Source: Lederbergia citrisecunda (GTDB lineage: Bacteria; Bacillota; Bacilli; Bacillales; Bacillaceae_C). Taken from it: 64,000 bases of DNA. Within the stretch, counting starts at the first letter, position 1; each line of letters begins with the position of its first letter. A program made the position numbers and the translations under genes. The notes under the pieces are model-generated. The model was not told the DNA's origin. It saw only the letters and a list, made by a program, of their open reading frames with translations, and made no database searches. Positions 26,416 through 34,927 of the stretch are shown in pieces. The stretch is taken from contig NZ_JAGYPJ010000001.1 of assembly GCF_018343695.1 (NCBI RefSeq), positions 3,943,744 through 4,007,743 of the forward strand, written 5' to 3'.

Positions 26416-26901
26416 GTGGGAACAATTATAATGATTTGTGGGAAAGTTTGTAGTGGAAAAAGCACTTATACGAAAAAAGTAAAAGAAAAGTACAATGCAG
26501 TAGTATTATCATGCGATGATTTGATGCTAACTTTGTATGACGAACAACTAGGAAGTAATCATAATGCTATTTTAAATAAATGCAAAGAATATTTATATGG
26601 ATTAGCCGAGCAAACTGTAGAAACGGGGACAAATGTTATTCTCGACTTCGGCTTTTGGTATAAATCTGAACGCGATGATATTAGGAAGTATTTTAACGAA
26701 AAACAAATTAAAACTGAAATTCATTTTATCCATATTGACGACGCAACCTGGAAACGGAATATCGAAAAAAGAAATCAGGAGGTAAAAGAGAATAATGTTA
26801 AAAGCTATTATATCGATGGAAATATGATATCCCGATTTGAAAAGGAATTTGAAACGCCTGATAATAGTGAAGTCGATTATATTGTGGATCATAGCCAGTG
26901 A
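26416..26901 (+). CDS. P-loop AAA_33-type kinase
   Basis: 161 residues from GTG 26416, placed after AAGGTGA; a longer frame upstream lacks a ribosome site. IIMICGKVCSGKSTYTKKV holds Walker A, and VVLSCDDLML and NVILDFGFW fit the zeta-toxin/Cmp-like kinase fold. It phosphorylates a small molecule, unidentified. Stand-alone, without a paired antitoxin gene, so toxin activity is unlikely. Confidence 0.78.
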   Translation: MGTIIMICGKVCSGKSTYTKKVKEKYNAVVLSCDDLMLTLYDEQLGSNHNAILNKCKEYLYGLAEQTVETGTNVILDFGFWYKSERDDIRKYFNEKQIKTEIHFIHIDDATWKRNIEKRNQEVKENNVKSYYIDGNMISRFEKEFETPDNSEVDYIVDHSQ

Positions 26902-27094
26902 TAATTAAGTAAATAGAGATTGAAAATTTCAGCAGAATTGCATAGATAGTTGTAGAACGATTACGAATCAGCCTGAGGAATTGCACAAACATTTGTAGAG
27001 ATAGAAAGAGAAGTTATTTATCGCATGTTCCATGAAATAATATAAGGTGGGCAATCCAATTCACTTTCTATTAATATATTTTGGAGTGATGAAA

Positions 27095-27841
27095 ATGTCT
27101 GAACATATCAGTATCCAGTCGTACAATAAGCTTGAAAGAGCCGCTGATTATAATACAAAAAAAGGATTCGACCCAAAACGTAAAGAAGAAATGCTGGATG
27201 TAGCTCTTAGCTTATTATTAGATTTAACTCCCAAAGGTACAACCATATTAGAGCTGGGTGCAGGCTCGGGATTATTCACAAAAAAGCTTATAAACACAGA
27301 GCACTTTAATGAAATATTAGTGACTGACGGCGCTGAAGCAATGTTGGATATTGCTAGAAATGAACTAGAAAGTGACTCAACTAATCTAGTATTTACAACC
27401 TTAGATTTTACAAGGAAAAATTGGTCCGAGAAATACATGGAAAATAAGGTAGAGGCAGTTACTAGTTCCATGGCCCTTCATCATGCCGATGATAAAAGGG
27501 TTTTGTTTAAGGAGATTTATAATGTATTAGATGACGGAGGCTCTTTTGTTTTTGCTGATCATATGGCAGGAAGCTCACCTTTAGTTGAAAAACTTATTGG
27601 TAATAAAAGAGCTAGGATAAAACTTGCTTCTTCAGGCGAAGACATAAATGCTGAAGACAAGATAGAGAATTTTATAATATCAGATAAAGCAAAGCAGCAG
27701 TCAGAAGGCAATAAATGTGAATCTACCACCCAATACCTAAATTATTTACATGAAGCTGGGTTCGTTGATGTTGATTGCATATGGAGAGACTATTGGCTTG
27801 CCGTGTTTGTTGCAATAAAACCTCGATATAGCGAGCTTTAA
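27095..27841 (+). CDS. Class I SAM-dependent methyltransferase
   Basis: 248 residues. TTILELGAGSGLFTKKL is motif I and VTDGAEAMLDIAR motif II; SSMALHHADDKRVLFKEIYNVLDDGGSFVFADH is the late region common in small-molecule methyltransferases. ATG 27095 follows GGAGTGATG; the 16 residues upstream in frame are rejected. Substrate unknown. Confidence 0.86.
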   Translation: MSEHISIQSYNKLERAADYNTKKGFDPKRKEEMLDVALSLLLDLTPKGTTILELGAGSGLFTKKLINTEHFNEILVTDGAEAMLDIARNELESDSTNLVFTTLDFTRKNWSEKYMENKVEAVTSSMALHHADDKRVLFKEIYNVLDDGGSFVFADHMAGSSPLVEKLIGNKRARIKLASSGEDINAEDKIENFIISDKAKQQSEGNKCESTTQYLNYLHEAGFVDVDCIWRDYWLAVFVAIKPRYSEL

Positions 27842-27854
27842 TCGAATAGAAATG

Positions 27855-27919
27855 TTAATCAAACGTTTAATAAACATTAAGAAGAACAAAAAAATTCTTA
27901 ACTAAACGTTTGATTAATT
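27855..27919. repeat. Palindrome family, locus 3 (two copies)
   Basis: TTAATCAAACGTTTAATAA (27855-27873) and AACTAAACGTTTGATTAATT (27900-27919) have centres 43 bp apart, immediately after the methyltransferase stop. They might form part of a weak 3' end for that gene, but the spacing matches other loci of the family. The following bases to 28108 hold no feature I can name. Confidence 0.8.
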
Positions 27920-28108
27920 TTTAAGACTTTATAGACAATAACCAATTTTGACCGATAAAAGGAAAATTTCAATAACTCCTTTCAAGCCCTCGAAAAAAAA
28001 TTAGCCTTAATAATTTTACCAATTCCAAATCTATTCCTGCTTAACTACTATTTTGTAATGATTTTCCCCATTTGAGGAATAATGTGCTTATAGTCATTAA
28101 CTCCGCTC

Positions 28109-28440
28109 GAACGTCAATAGAACTCAGATAAACGTCATAAAAACCTGTTCGAAGGGTAATAGAAGCTGCCTGAACGAGAATAGAACCCTCCCGAACGGAA
28201 ATAGAAGCTGCCTGAACGGGAATAGAACTCTTCCGAACGGGAATAGGATGCTCGAACGTCAATAGAATCTGTTCGAACGGAAATAGAAGCTGCCTGAACG
28301 GGAATAGAACTCTTCCGAACGGGAATAGGATGCTCGAACGTCAATAGAACTCAGTTAAACGACAATAAAACCTGTTCGAACGGAAATAGAAGCCGTCTGA
28401 ACGAGAATAGGACCCTCCTGAACGTTAATAGAACTCACTT
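28109..28440. repeat. Intergenic array B: 16 degenerate 21-bp units, core GAACGGGAATAGAA
   Basis: Units start at 28109, 28130, 28151 and so on to 28420. Fourteen are 21 bp and two are 19 bp (28235, 28317). GAACGGGAATAGAA is the reverse complement of TTCTATTCCCGTTC in array A at 2.8 kb, so both arrays are one family in opposite orientation. A block of four units (82 bp) is nearly repeated at 28172-28253 and 28254-28335. The array stops just before the ribosome site of the Fpg-like gene. Apparent frames through it are a by-product of the 7-codon period. Confidence 0.9.
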
Positions 28441-28455
28441 TTTGGAGGAAAGTCC

Positions 28456-29265
28456 ATGCCTGAACTGCCGGAAATGGAAACGTACAAATCATTGCTCCAA
28501 CAAAAAATTGGGGGTCAAACGATTACAGATGTTGTCATTAATCGCGAAAAATCAATTAATATTCCTGCGGATGATTTTACCCGGAGTGTAGTTAATCAGA
28601 AGATCCAATCGATTACTAGAAGGGCCAAATATTTAATCTTTCAGCTTCAAAATGGCTCCTGTTTACTATTGCATCTTATGCTAGGAGGGTGGATGTTTTA
28701 TGGAAAGAAGGAAGATAAACCAGATAGAACCGTGCAAATACAGTTATCCTTTGGAGATTACAACCTTTATTTCATTGGATTGCGATTAGGATACTTGCAT
28801 TTACTAACACCAGAATTACTTGAAAAAGAGCTTCAGAAAATTGGACCAGAGCCGCTGGATCCGAGTTTTTCATTGGACACTATTCTTGCTGCATTGAGAG
28901 GGAGAAGAGGCAATTTAAAAACAACGTTACTTAATCAAGAATGTATTGCAGGAATTGGAAATCGCTATTCAGATGAAATTCTCTGGCAGGCACAACTTTT
29001 GCCTGAAAGAAAAATACATAAATTGGAACACGATAACATCGTTCATTTATATAACTCAATTAAATTTATTCTTCAAAAAGCGATACAAACTGGAGGTTAT
29101 ATGAGCGAGCCTTTTTTTCATGGGGATTACAAAACTGGTGGTTATATAAATATGATGTATGTTCATGATCGTGAAGGAAAGCCGTGTTATCGTTGCGGTG
29201 AGTCCATTGTGAAAACAGAGATTTCCTCTAGAAAAACGTATTTCTGTGAAAACTGTCAGTACTAA
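28456..29265 (+). CDS. Fpg/Nei-family DNA glycosylase
   Basis: 269 residues. PELPEMETY follows the Met, so the catalytic proline (P2) and E3 are in place. LHLMLGGWM replaces the usual LGMTG-type loop, GIGNRYSDEILW is the helix-two-turns-helix, and CYRCGE...YFCENCQ forms the zinc finger. It excises oxidised bases and nicks the strand. It could be a second Fpg-like enzyme rather than the housekeeping MutM, which is normally near polA. Endonuclease IV follows 12 bp later. Confidence 0.88.
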   Translation: MPELPEMETYKSLLQQKIGGQTITDVVINREKSINIPADDFTRSVVNQKIQSITRRAKYLIFQLQNGSCLLLHLMLGGWMFYGKKEDKPDRTVQIQLSFGDYNLYFIGLRLGYLHLLTPELLEKELQKIGPEPLDPSFSLDTILAALRGRRGNLKTTLLNQECIAGIGNRYSDEILWQAQLLPERKIHKLEHDNIVHLYNSIKFILQKAIQTGGYMSEPFFHGDYKTGGYINMMYVHDREGKPCYRCGESIVKTEISSRKTYFCENCQY

Positions 29266-29277
29266 GGAGAATGTCCC

Positions 29278-30123
29278 ATGATATTTGGTTGTCACCTTTC
29301 TATAAAAGATGGTTATTTAGGAGCTGCAAAGCAGGCATATTCAATGAATGCTGGTGCTTTTCAATACTTCCCAAAAAATCCCCGTAGTTTATCAGTAAAA
29401 GACTTCAATCATCATGACGCTGCTTTGTGTAAGGCATTTTGCAAAGAAAAGTCTATCTTGTCTGTTAGTCACTCTCCTTATCCTACTAGTTTAACTCCCA
29501 TTAATGAGCAAAAGCGAAATCAAGTCATTCAATCTCTGTTAAATGACCTAGAAATATCCGAAGCTTGTGGTTCAATTGGGGTTGTCGTTCATTTTGGTAA
29601 GGAGGTTAGTCATCTTCCACTCTTAGAAAGTTATCAATTAATCATTGAAATGCTAAATGAAATTCTCAGTGAGTGGGAAGGAAATGCAAAAATATTATTA
29701 GAAAATAATCCAGGATTGCCTGGAACATTTGGGACAACTTTAGAGGAACTTGTTCAGGTTCGAAAATTATGTGAAGCTCCTGAAAAAATTGGATTTTGTT
29801 TTGATACGTGTCACGCTTTTTCCTGCGGTTTATGGGATGGTGAAAACGTGGGTATTTTATTAGAAAAAGGGACCGAGCTCGGATATTTAGATGAATTAAA
29901 GGTTGTTCATTTTAATAATTCTAAATATGACACCCGTCTAGGGAAAGATCGGCATGCCCCTATTTTTGGTCCAGGTTACATAAGAGAAACGCAATTTGAT
30001 CAATTGGTTAAATCTCCACAGTTCGCAAACATTCCATTTATATTGGAGACACCTAAAGAAGAAATACCTCATGAAAAGGAAATACAACTTTTACAGGAAA
30101 AATGGGGCGACCATTTAAGTTAA
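29278..30123 (+). CDS. nfo: Endonuclease IV (deoxyribonuclease IV)
   Basis: 281 residues, AP-endonuclease-2 TIM barrel. Zinc-ligand segments are visible: GCHLSIKDGY (H6), SVSHSPYP, VVHFGKE, ILLENNPG, CFDTCHAF, VVHFNNSK, RHAPIFGPG and FILETP. It incises 5' to abasic sites left by glycosylases. Encoded directly after an Fpg-like glycosylase with AAGGAG before the ATG, giving a two-gene base-excision-repair operon. Confidence 0.92.
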   Translation: MIFGCHLSIKDGYLGAAKQAYSMNAGAFQYFPKNPRSLSVKDFNHHDAALCKAFCKEKSILSVSHSPYPTSLTPINEQKRNQVIQSLLNDLEISEACGSIGVVVHFGKEVSHLPLLESYQLIIEMLNEILSEWEGNAKILLENNPGLPGTFGTTLEELVQVRKLCEAPEKIGFCFDTCHAFSCGLWDGENVGILLEKGTELGYLDELKVVHFNNSKYDTRLGKDRHAPIFGPGYIRETQFDQLVKSPQFANIPFILETPKEEIPHEKEIQLLQEKWGDHLS

Positions 30124-30147
30124 GATAAACGTACTTTTAATCTTATT

Positions 30148-30252
30148 ACTCTCCTATAACAGATATTAACTCTCGTATAAACAGTTTCAATTCTTGCATA
30201 AGCTGTCTCAACTCTCGGATGAGGGCTTTTTATTCGTGTAAATTTTTTGCTT
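30148..30252. repeat. Intergenic array C: five 21-bp units, core ACTCTCGTATAA
   Basis: ACTCTCCTATAA (30148), ACTCTCGTATAA (30169), ATTCTTGCATAA (30190), ACTCTCGGATGA (30211) and ATTCGTGTAAAT (30232) recur at exactly 21-bp intervals. The rest of each unit is unconserved. The core differs from arrays A and B but the period is the same. It lies directly after the endonuclease IV gene. Confidence 0.75.
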
Positions 30253-30285
30253 CTGATGGATGACTCTTACTTAATCATTCAGCCA

Positions 30286-30426
30286 TTAAACAAACGATTG
30301 AATGAAATGAATAGATGGCCGGATGTTTTAATCAAACGTTTGATTGAAATAAAAATGCAAACCGATGTTTTAATCAAACGATTGATTAAGTGAAGCTCTG
30401 GTCCTTAACCAAACGTTTGATTAAAT
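30286..30426. repeat. Palindrome family, locus 4 (four copies)
   Basis: Four copies of the AATCAAACGTTTGATT type, centred at 30295, 30337, 30379 and 30414, the first three exactly 42 bp apart. Copies 1 and 3 have CGATTG in place of CGTTTG. They fill the spacer between endonuclease IV and the Gfo/Idh gene together with array C. Confidence 0.85.
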
Positions 30427-30572
30427 AGAAAACACCCTGTCATTGAAACCACTCTACTACATAGCACCCGCTTTGATATTCTTTCGAAAAGTCATATAGC
30501 TAAAATAAGGCAATTACTAGAAAGTTGAGTTATAATTTAGAAAATACATATTACTGGAAAGGGGAAACAAAC

Positions 30573-31550
30573 ATGTCAGATCGTAAAATCAAATGGGGAA
30601 TTATGGGTCCTGGTAATATATCCCGTAAATTTGCTTCTGATTTGGTACAATCAGAAAATGCAGAGCTTGTCGCGGTTGCTTCTAGAACTGAAGGGAAAGC
30701 GGCTGCGTTTGCAAGCGAATTCAATATTCCAAAATCCTATAATAGTTATGATGAGTTTGTTCAAGATCCAGAATTAGAGATTGTATACATAGGAACTCTT
30801 CATCCTCAGCATAAAGAATGTGTACTGCAATGCTTAAATGCAGGTAAAGCGGTATTGTGCGAAAAACCATTTACGATGAATGCAGAAGAGGCTGAAGAAT
30901 TAATTAAGGTAGCTAGAGAAAATAATACATTTTTGATGGAAGCGATGTGGACACGTTATTTACCTGCAGTTGTTAAAGCGATGAATTGGATTAAGGAAGG
31001 TAAAATCGGTGAAGTGAACATGCTGACTTCCAATTTTGGCTTTAACGTTGGTTGGGCGCCTAATAGCCGCTTGCTTGATAAGAAGTTAGGCGGTGGGGCA
31101 ATGCTTGATGCGGGTATTTATCCTATTTCTTTTGCTTCATTGATTTTTGGAACGCAGCCTACCAACATTAAAAGTAGTGCACAAATTGGAGAAACTGGTG
31201 TGGATGAGTGGTTTTCAGCTCTATTTGAATACGGAAATGGAAAAACAGCCATGTTGAATGCAGGCGTCCGTTTAAATCTATCCAACGATGCATTTATTTA
31301 CGGTACGGAAGGATATATTCATTTACCGAATTTCTTGTTTGGAGAAGGAGCTTATTTACATCGTCCTGGTTCAGATGTGGAAGCATTCAAAGATGATCGT
31401 GAGTTAAATGGTTATATTTACGAAGCCGAGGAAGCGATGAAATGCTTACGTGAAGGTAAAATTGAAAGCTCCATCATGCCATTGGATGAAACTTACGACA
31501 TTATGGAAACAATGGATACATTACGGAAACAATGGGGCTTGGAATATTAA
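30573..31550 (+). CDS. Gfo/Idh/MocA-family NAD(P)-dependent oxidoreductase
   Basis: 325 residues from ATG 30573 after GGAAAGGGG; the 16 upstream residues are rejected. KWGIMGPGNISRKF is the Rossmann motif, CEKPFTMNAEEAEEL carries the conserved EKP (catalytic Lys), and GGGAMLDAGIYPISFA is the substrate helix. It oxidises or reduces a sugar or polyol; the substrate is unknown. A terminator follows at 31575. Confidence 0.9.
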   Translation: MSDRKIKWGIMGPGNISRKFASDLVQSENAELVAVASRTEGKAAAFASEFNIPKSYNSYDEFVQDPELEIVYIGTLHPQHKECVLQCLNAGKAVLCEKPFTMNAEEAEELIKVARENNTFLMEAMWTRYLPAVVKAMNWIKEGKIGEVNMLTSNFGFNVGWAPNSRLLDKKLGGGAMLDAGIYPISFASLIFGTQPTNIKSSAQIGETGVDEWFSALFEYGNGKTAMLNAGVRLNLSNDAFIYGTEGYIHLPNFLFGEGAYLHRPGSDVEAFKDDRELNGYIYEAEEAMKCLREGKIESSIMPLDETYDIMETMDTLRKQWGLEY

Positions 31551-31574
31551 GCTTTACTATAATATTAGATTTGC

Positions 31575-31614
31575 AAAAAGCGAGATTCTCACAACAAAGA
31601 GACTCGCTTTTTTT
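31575..31614 (+). terminator. Terminator of the Gfo/Idh gene
   Basis: AAAAAGCGAG and CTCGCTTTTT are perfect arms with an 18-nt loop and a TTTTTTT tail. Its position shows that the in-frame extension of the next ORF across it is not coding. Confidence 0.85.
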
Positions 31615-31635
31615 ATAGGGAAGGGAGCGATGAAG

Positions 31636-32196
31636 GTGAGTCGAAAACCAATGATTATATCCGTTGCGGCTGTTTCAGGCGGTGGAAAGACGACCATAAC
31701 GAATCAATTAAAGAAAAGACTAGATAACTCTAGGGCTCTACATTTCGATGATTATGAATTCGAGGAAAGTCCAGCTGATATTTGCAAATGGGTGGAAGAT
31801 GGAGCTGATTATAACGAATGGAACTTAGCGCCGTTCATCTCTGACATTCATTCCATACTGAATGACCATGACGTTCATTATATTATTCTTGACTATCCAT
31901 TTGCATACTTAAACAGCAGTATGAGTGATTTAATAGACCTAGCGATTTTTATTGATACTCCATTGGATATAGCCATGGCAAGAAGAATGATTCGGGACTT
32001 TTCAGATAGTACACTAGAGAATATTCAACGTGATGTATCTCATTATTTATTACGTGGAAGGCCAGCATATTTAGAAATGGATATGTCCGTAAAGCCTAAT
32101 TCAGATATCATACTGGATGGCACTTTACCGCCTGAAATAATTGTAGAGCAAATCATAAAAGGGATTAGAGAGAAAGAGAAGAATTCTATTAACTAA
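31636..32196 (+). CDS. Uridine-kinase-like P-loop protein
   Basis: 186 residues if GTG 31636 is used, 8 nt after AAGGGAG; ATG 31630 is only 2 nt from that site. SVAAVSGGGKTTITNQL is Walker A, RALHFDDYEFEESP resembles the DDFY region of uridine kinases, and ARRMIRDFSDST is the lid. Probably phosphorylates a nucleoside or other small molecule. The next gene starts 22 bp later. Confidence 0.8.
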   Translation: MSRKPMIISVAAVSGGGKTTITNQLKKRLDNSRALHFDDYEFEESPADICKWVEDGADYNEWNLAPFISDIHSILNDHDVHYIILDYPFAYLNSSMSDLIDLAIFIDTPLDIAMARRMIRDFSDSTLENIQRDVSHYLLRGRPAYLEMDMSVKPNSDIILDGTLPPEIIVEQIIKGIREKEKNSIN

Positions 32197-32218
32197 AAAG
32201 TTTTGCAAGGGAGCTAAA

Positions 32219-32857
32219 ATGAATATATTAATCATTCAACCGAAGCTTGAAAAAACGATTGACCAGCTTAAAGCCGAATTGGAAAAGAACCCTTCCGTGG
32301 ATATCGTTATATTTCCTGAAGGATATCTAAATGAAAATGTGGAGGAAGCATGTGCTTTGGCAAGAAAACATAATACTATTTTGATTGGAGGCTACCGAAG
32401 ATTAAAGGAACATCCAAAAGATAGAGCCATCATCATCAATCGACAGGGGGAAATTATTTTAGATCGTATTAAATATAGTTCCACAGCTTTTATCACAGAA
32501 GAAGGGCTGAAAATGGGGCATATTCTATGTGATGAACTAATTGTTCAAGGAATAAAGGTAGAACAGGAGAACCTAGATAGGGAGATTGATTTAATCATTC
32601 ATCCGATCGGTGTTGGAATGTTTAGTAAAGCCCAATTCGAAGAGTGGATAACAGAAGCGCAAAAGATTGCAATTGCACACAAGACGATGATTATAGGAAC
32701 AAGTCACGCAGATGGTTCGTATCGGAATTCAAGTATATCGATTCCTATTGCCTATTGCATTGATTCAGACGGTTCAACTGTGTTCATTTCTGAAAATGAT
32801 GTTCGAACACGAATCTTTAATATGAATACAAAAAATATCTTATTTACTAATACATAA
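32219..32857 (+). CDS. Short nitrilase-superfamily (carbon-nitrogen hydrolase) protein
   Basis: 212 residues against about 260 in the family. IVIFPEGYL supplies the glutamate E34; a lysine in LDRIKYS and a cysteine in HILCDEL are candidates for the rest of the E-K-C triad, though the region around the Cys is not typical. ALARKHNTILIGGY is the usual second beta segment. AAGGGAG precedes the ATG. Likely an amidase, with reduced or altered activity possible. Confidence 0.65.
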   Translation: MNILIIQPKLEKTIDQLKAELEKNPSVDIVIFPEGYLNENVEEACALARKHNTILIGGYRRLKEHPKDRAIIINRQGEIILDRIKYSSTAFITEEGLKMGHILCDELIVQGIKVEQENLDREIDLIIHPIGVGMFSKAQFEEWITEAQKIAIAHKTMIIGTSHADGSYRNSSISIPIAYCIDSDGSTVFISENDVRTRIFNMNTKNILFTNT

Positions 32858-32978
32858 TCATATATTATTCTGAGATACTAAACAGTACTAACTTAACTTG
32901 TTCTTTAACTTAAAAAGAAAATGTTGTTTGATTTTTAATTAATTGATATATTTTACAGATGAATTTCAATACACAGAG

Positions 32979-32987
32979 TGTTATAAT
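32979..32987 (+). promoter_or_regulatory. Extended -10 promoter of the riboflavin leader
   Basis: TGTTATAAT (TG-N-TATAAT) just before the first FMN aptamer. No good -35 is found at 17 bp (ATGAAT), so the extended -10 probably carries the promoter. Confidence 0.55.
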
Positions 32988-33002
32988 AACCTTTATAATT
33001 TC

Positions 33003-33250
33003 ATAGTCCTTCGGGGTCGGGTGAAATTCCCAATCGACGGTGATGAAGAAATTCTAAGCCCGTGAGCCTTGTAAAAGGCAGGATTTGGTGAGAATCCAAA
33101 GCCGACAGTATAGTCTGGATGGGAGAAGGATGTATGAGCATGACTTATTTCCTTGGAAGAAAAAATACTTCTAAAGCTTATTTGACAATGCTTAAAATAC
33201 AAAAACTCCTAATCACCCCGTAGACCTAATCTATGGGATTTTCTATTTTA
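33003..33250 (+). promoter_or_regulatory. FMN riboswitch 1 of 3 with terminator
   Basis: The RFN consensus is complete: AGTCCTTCGGGGTCGGGTG at the 5' side, AAATTCCCAATCGACGGT, AGCCCGTGAGCC, CCGACAGTATAGTCTGG and GATGGGAGAAGGATG at 33131. About 85 nt further, CCCCGTAGA and TCTATGGGA pair (33216-33238) before TTTTCTATTTT, a terminator. FMN binding should stop transcription here. Confidence 0.95.
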
Positions 33251-33277
33251 CGAAAGCTCCAACAAAATTCAATAGGC

Positions 33278-33532
33278 ATAGTCCTTCGGGGTCGGGTGAA
33301 ATTCCCAATCGACGGTAATGAAGAAATTCTAAGCCCGTGAGCCTTGTAAAAGGCAGGATTTGGTGAGAGTCCAAAGCCGACAGTTAGAGTCTGGATGGGA
33401 GAAGGATGTATTGAGCACAGTTTATTTCTTTGGAAGAAAAATGTACTTCTAAAGGCTTATTTGACAATGCTTAAAATACAAAAACTCCTAATCACCCCGT
33501 AGAGCTGATCTATGGGGTTTTCTATTTTACGA
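33278..33532 (+). promoter_or_regulatory. FMN riboswitch 2 of 3 with terminator
   Basis: A second complete RFN element, 275 bp after the first. Differences in the aptamer are few: GGTAATG for GGTGATG, GAGAGTCC for GAGAATCC and CAGTTAGAGTC for CAGTATAGTC. Its terminator CCCCGTAGA/TCTATGGGG (33495-33517), with a TTTTCTATTTT tail, is the strongest of the three. Confidence 0.95.
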
Positions 33533-33556
33533 AAGCACCAACAAAACTTAATAGGC

Positions 33557-33812
33557 ATAGTCCTTCGGGGTCGGGTGAAATTCCCAATCGACGGTGATGA
33601 AGAAATTCTAAGCCCGTGAGCCTTGTAAAAGGCAGGATTTGGTGAGAGTCCAAAGCCGACAGTATAGTCTGGATGGGAGAAGGATGTATTGGGCACAGCT
33701 TATTTCTTTGGAAGAAAAAATGCACTTCTAAAGGTTTATTTGACAATGCTTAAAATACAAAAACTCCTAAAACCTCGCAGAGATCCTTCTACGGGGTTTT
33801 ATTTTTGTAAAA
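33557..33812 (+). promoter_or_regulatory. FMN riboswitch 3 of 3 with terminator
   Basis: A third complete RFN element, 279 bp after the second; in the aptamer it differs from copy 1 at one visible base (GAGAGTCC). The platform terminator has diverged: AACCTCGCAGA/TCTACGGGGTT (33771-33798) followed by TTATTTTT. The ribD ribosome site is 24 bp beyond. Confidence 0.95.
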
Positions 33813-33835
33813 AACATTTGATTGGAGGTGGAAAA

Positions 33836-34918
33836 GTGACCGACGAGTTTTATATGGATTTCGCCTTAAAACTTGCTCAAGTATCAGAAGGACAAACCTC
33901 TCCAAATCCTACTGTAGGGGCTGTGATCGTAAAAAATGGGGAAATTATCGGATTTGGTTCTCATTTAAAAACTGGATTTTCACATGCGGAAGTCAACGCT
34001 TTAAAAATGGCAGGAGATAGAGCTGAAGGCAGTACGGTTTATGTAACGCTTGAACCTTGTAGTCACTATGGGAAAACTCCGCCTTGTGCAATGGCACTAA
34101 TAGAATCTCGTGTGCATCGTGTCGTAATTGCTTCAATGGACCCTAATCCACTAGTCGCAGGTAAAGGCATTGCCCTTTTGAGAGAAGCTGGGATTGAAGT
34201 GAAAACAGGTATTTTGAAAGAACAAGCAGATGAGTTGAATAAAGCTTTCTTTCATTTTATTCAACAAAAACAACCGTTTGTCACATTGAAACAGGCAATT
34301 ACATTGGATGGAAAAATTGCAGCAGAGGCTGGTCTCGATCAAAAAATCACTGGTAAAGAAGTACAAGAAGATGTCCACTTAGATAGAGAGAAGCATGATG
34401 CTATTTTAGTCGGAATTGGGACTGTTATAGCGGATAATCCAATGTTAACGAACCGGTATGGGAAGACGAAAAGGCAACCGATACGAATCATTTTAGATAC
34501 TCAATTAAAAATAACGCCTGATAAGAAAGTAATAACGGACAATCAATCGAAAACATGGATTTTTACTGGTTCAAAGGTTGAAAAAGATAAAATTGCTAGC
34601 TTTACACAGCCACACGTAGAGATCATTCAACTTTCGAAACCATTAATTGAAATCGACGAGTTACTTAAAATCCTTGGAAAACGCCAAGTGAGCAAACTTT
34701 ATGTAGAAGGTGGTAGGGCTATTAATGCAAGCTTTTTGAAGTCAGGTAAGGTAAATCAATTGATTACGTATGTGGCGCCGAAAATAATCGGAGGAAATTC
34801 GGCCATTTCCATGTTCGAAGATTTAAACGTAAAAGAAATGAACGAAGCATACGGATTAACGTTTCAAAAAGTGGCAGTAATTGGGGAGGACTTGAAGATA
34901 ACATCTACATTGAAATGA
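33836..34918 (+). CDS. ribD: Bifunctional riboflavin deaminase/reductase RibD
   Basis: 360 residues from GTG 33836 after TTGGAGGTGG; the upstream in-frame ATG lies inside the riboswitch and is rejected. The N-terminal deaminase has H50-A-E52, P74-C75 and C84 as zinc and catalytic residues. The C-terminal reductase begins about residue 145 (FVTLKQAITLDGKIA). It performs deamination and side-chain reduction in riboflavin synthesis. First gene of ribD-ribE-ribBA-ribH, under triple FMN control. Confidence 0.95.
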   Translation: MTDEFYMDFALKLAQVSEGQTSPNPTVGAVIVKNGEIIGFGSHLKTGFSHAEVNALKMAGDRAEGSTVYVTLEPCSHYGKTPPCAMALIESRVHRVVIASMDPNPLVAGKGIALLREAGIEVKTGILKEQADELNKAFFHFIQQKQPFVTLKQAITLDGKIAAEAGLDQKITGKEVQEDVHLDREKHDAILVGIGTVIADNPMLTNRYGKTKRQPIRIILDTQLKITPDKKVITDNQSKTWIFTGSKVEKDKIASFTQPHVEIIQLSKPLIEIDELLKILGKRQVSKLYVEGGRAINASFLKSGKVNQLITYVAPKIIGGNSAISMFEDLNVKEMNEAYGLTFQKVAVIGEDLKITSTLK

Positions 34919-34927
34919 GGTTATATC

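Noticed and set aside
26416-26901. Zeta-type toxin of a toxin-antitoxin pair
   Set aside because: The P-loop kinase has no adjacent antitoxin; a general small-molecule kinase is more likely.
28041-28344. Two overlapping minus-strand frames in array B
   Set aside because: Same explanation; both products are 7-residue repeats in two frames of the same DNA.
31450-31629. N-terminal extension of the uridine-kinase-like ORF
   Set aside because: Overlaps the Gfo/Idh gene and its terminator; the P-loop domain starts after 31630.
33457-33746. Frames on the minus strand across the FMN riboswitches
   Set aside because: Conserved because the riboswitch RNA is conserved and repeated, not because of coding.
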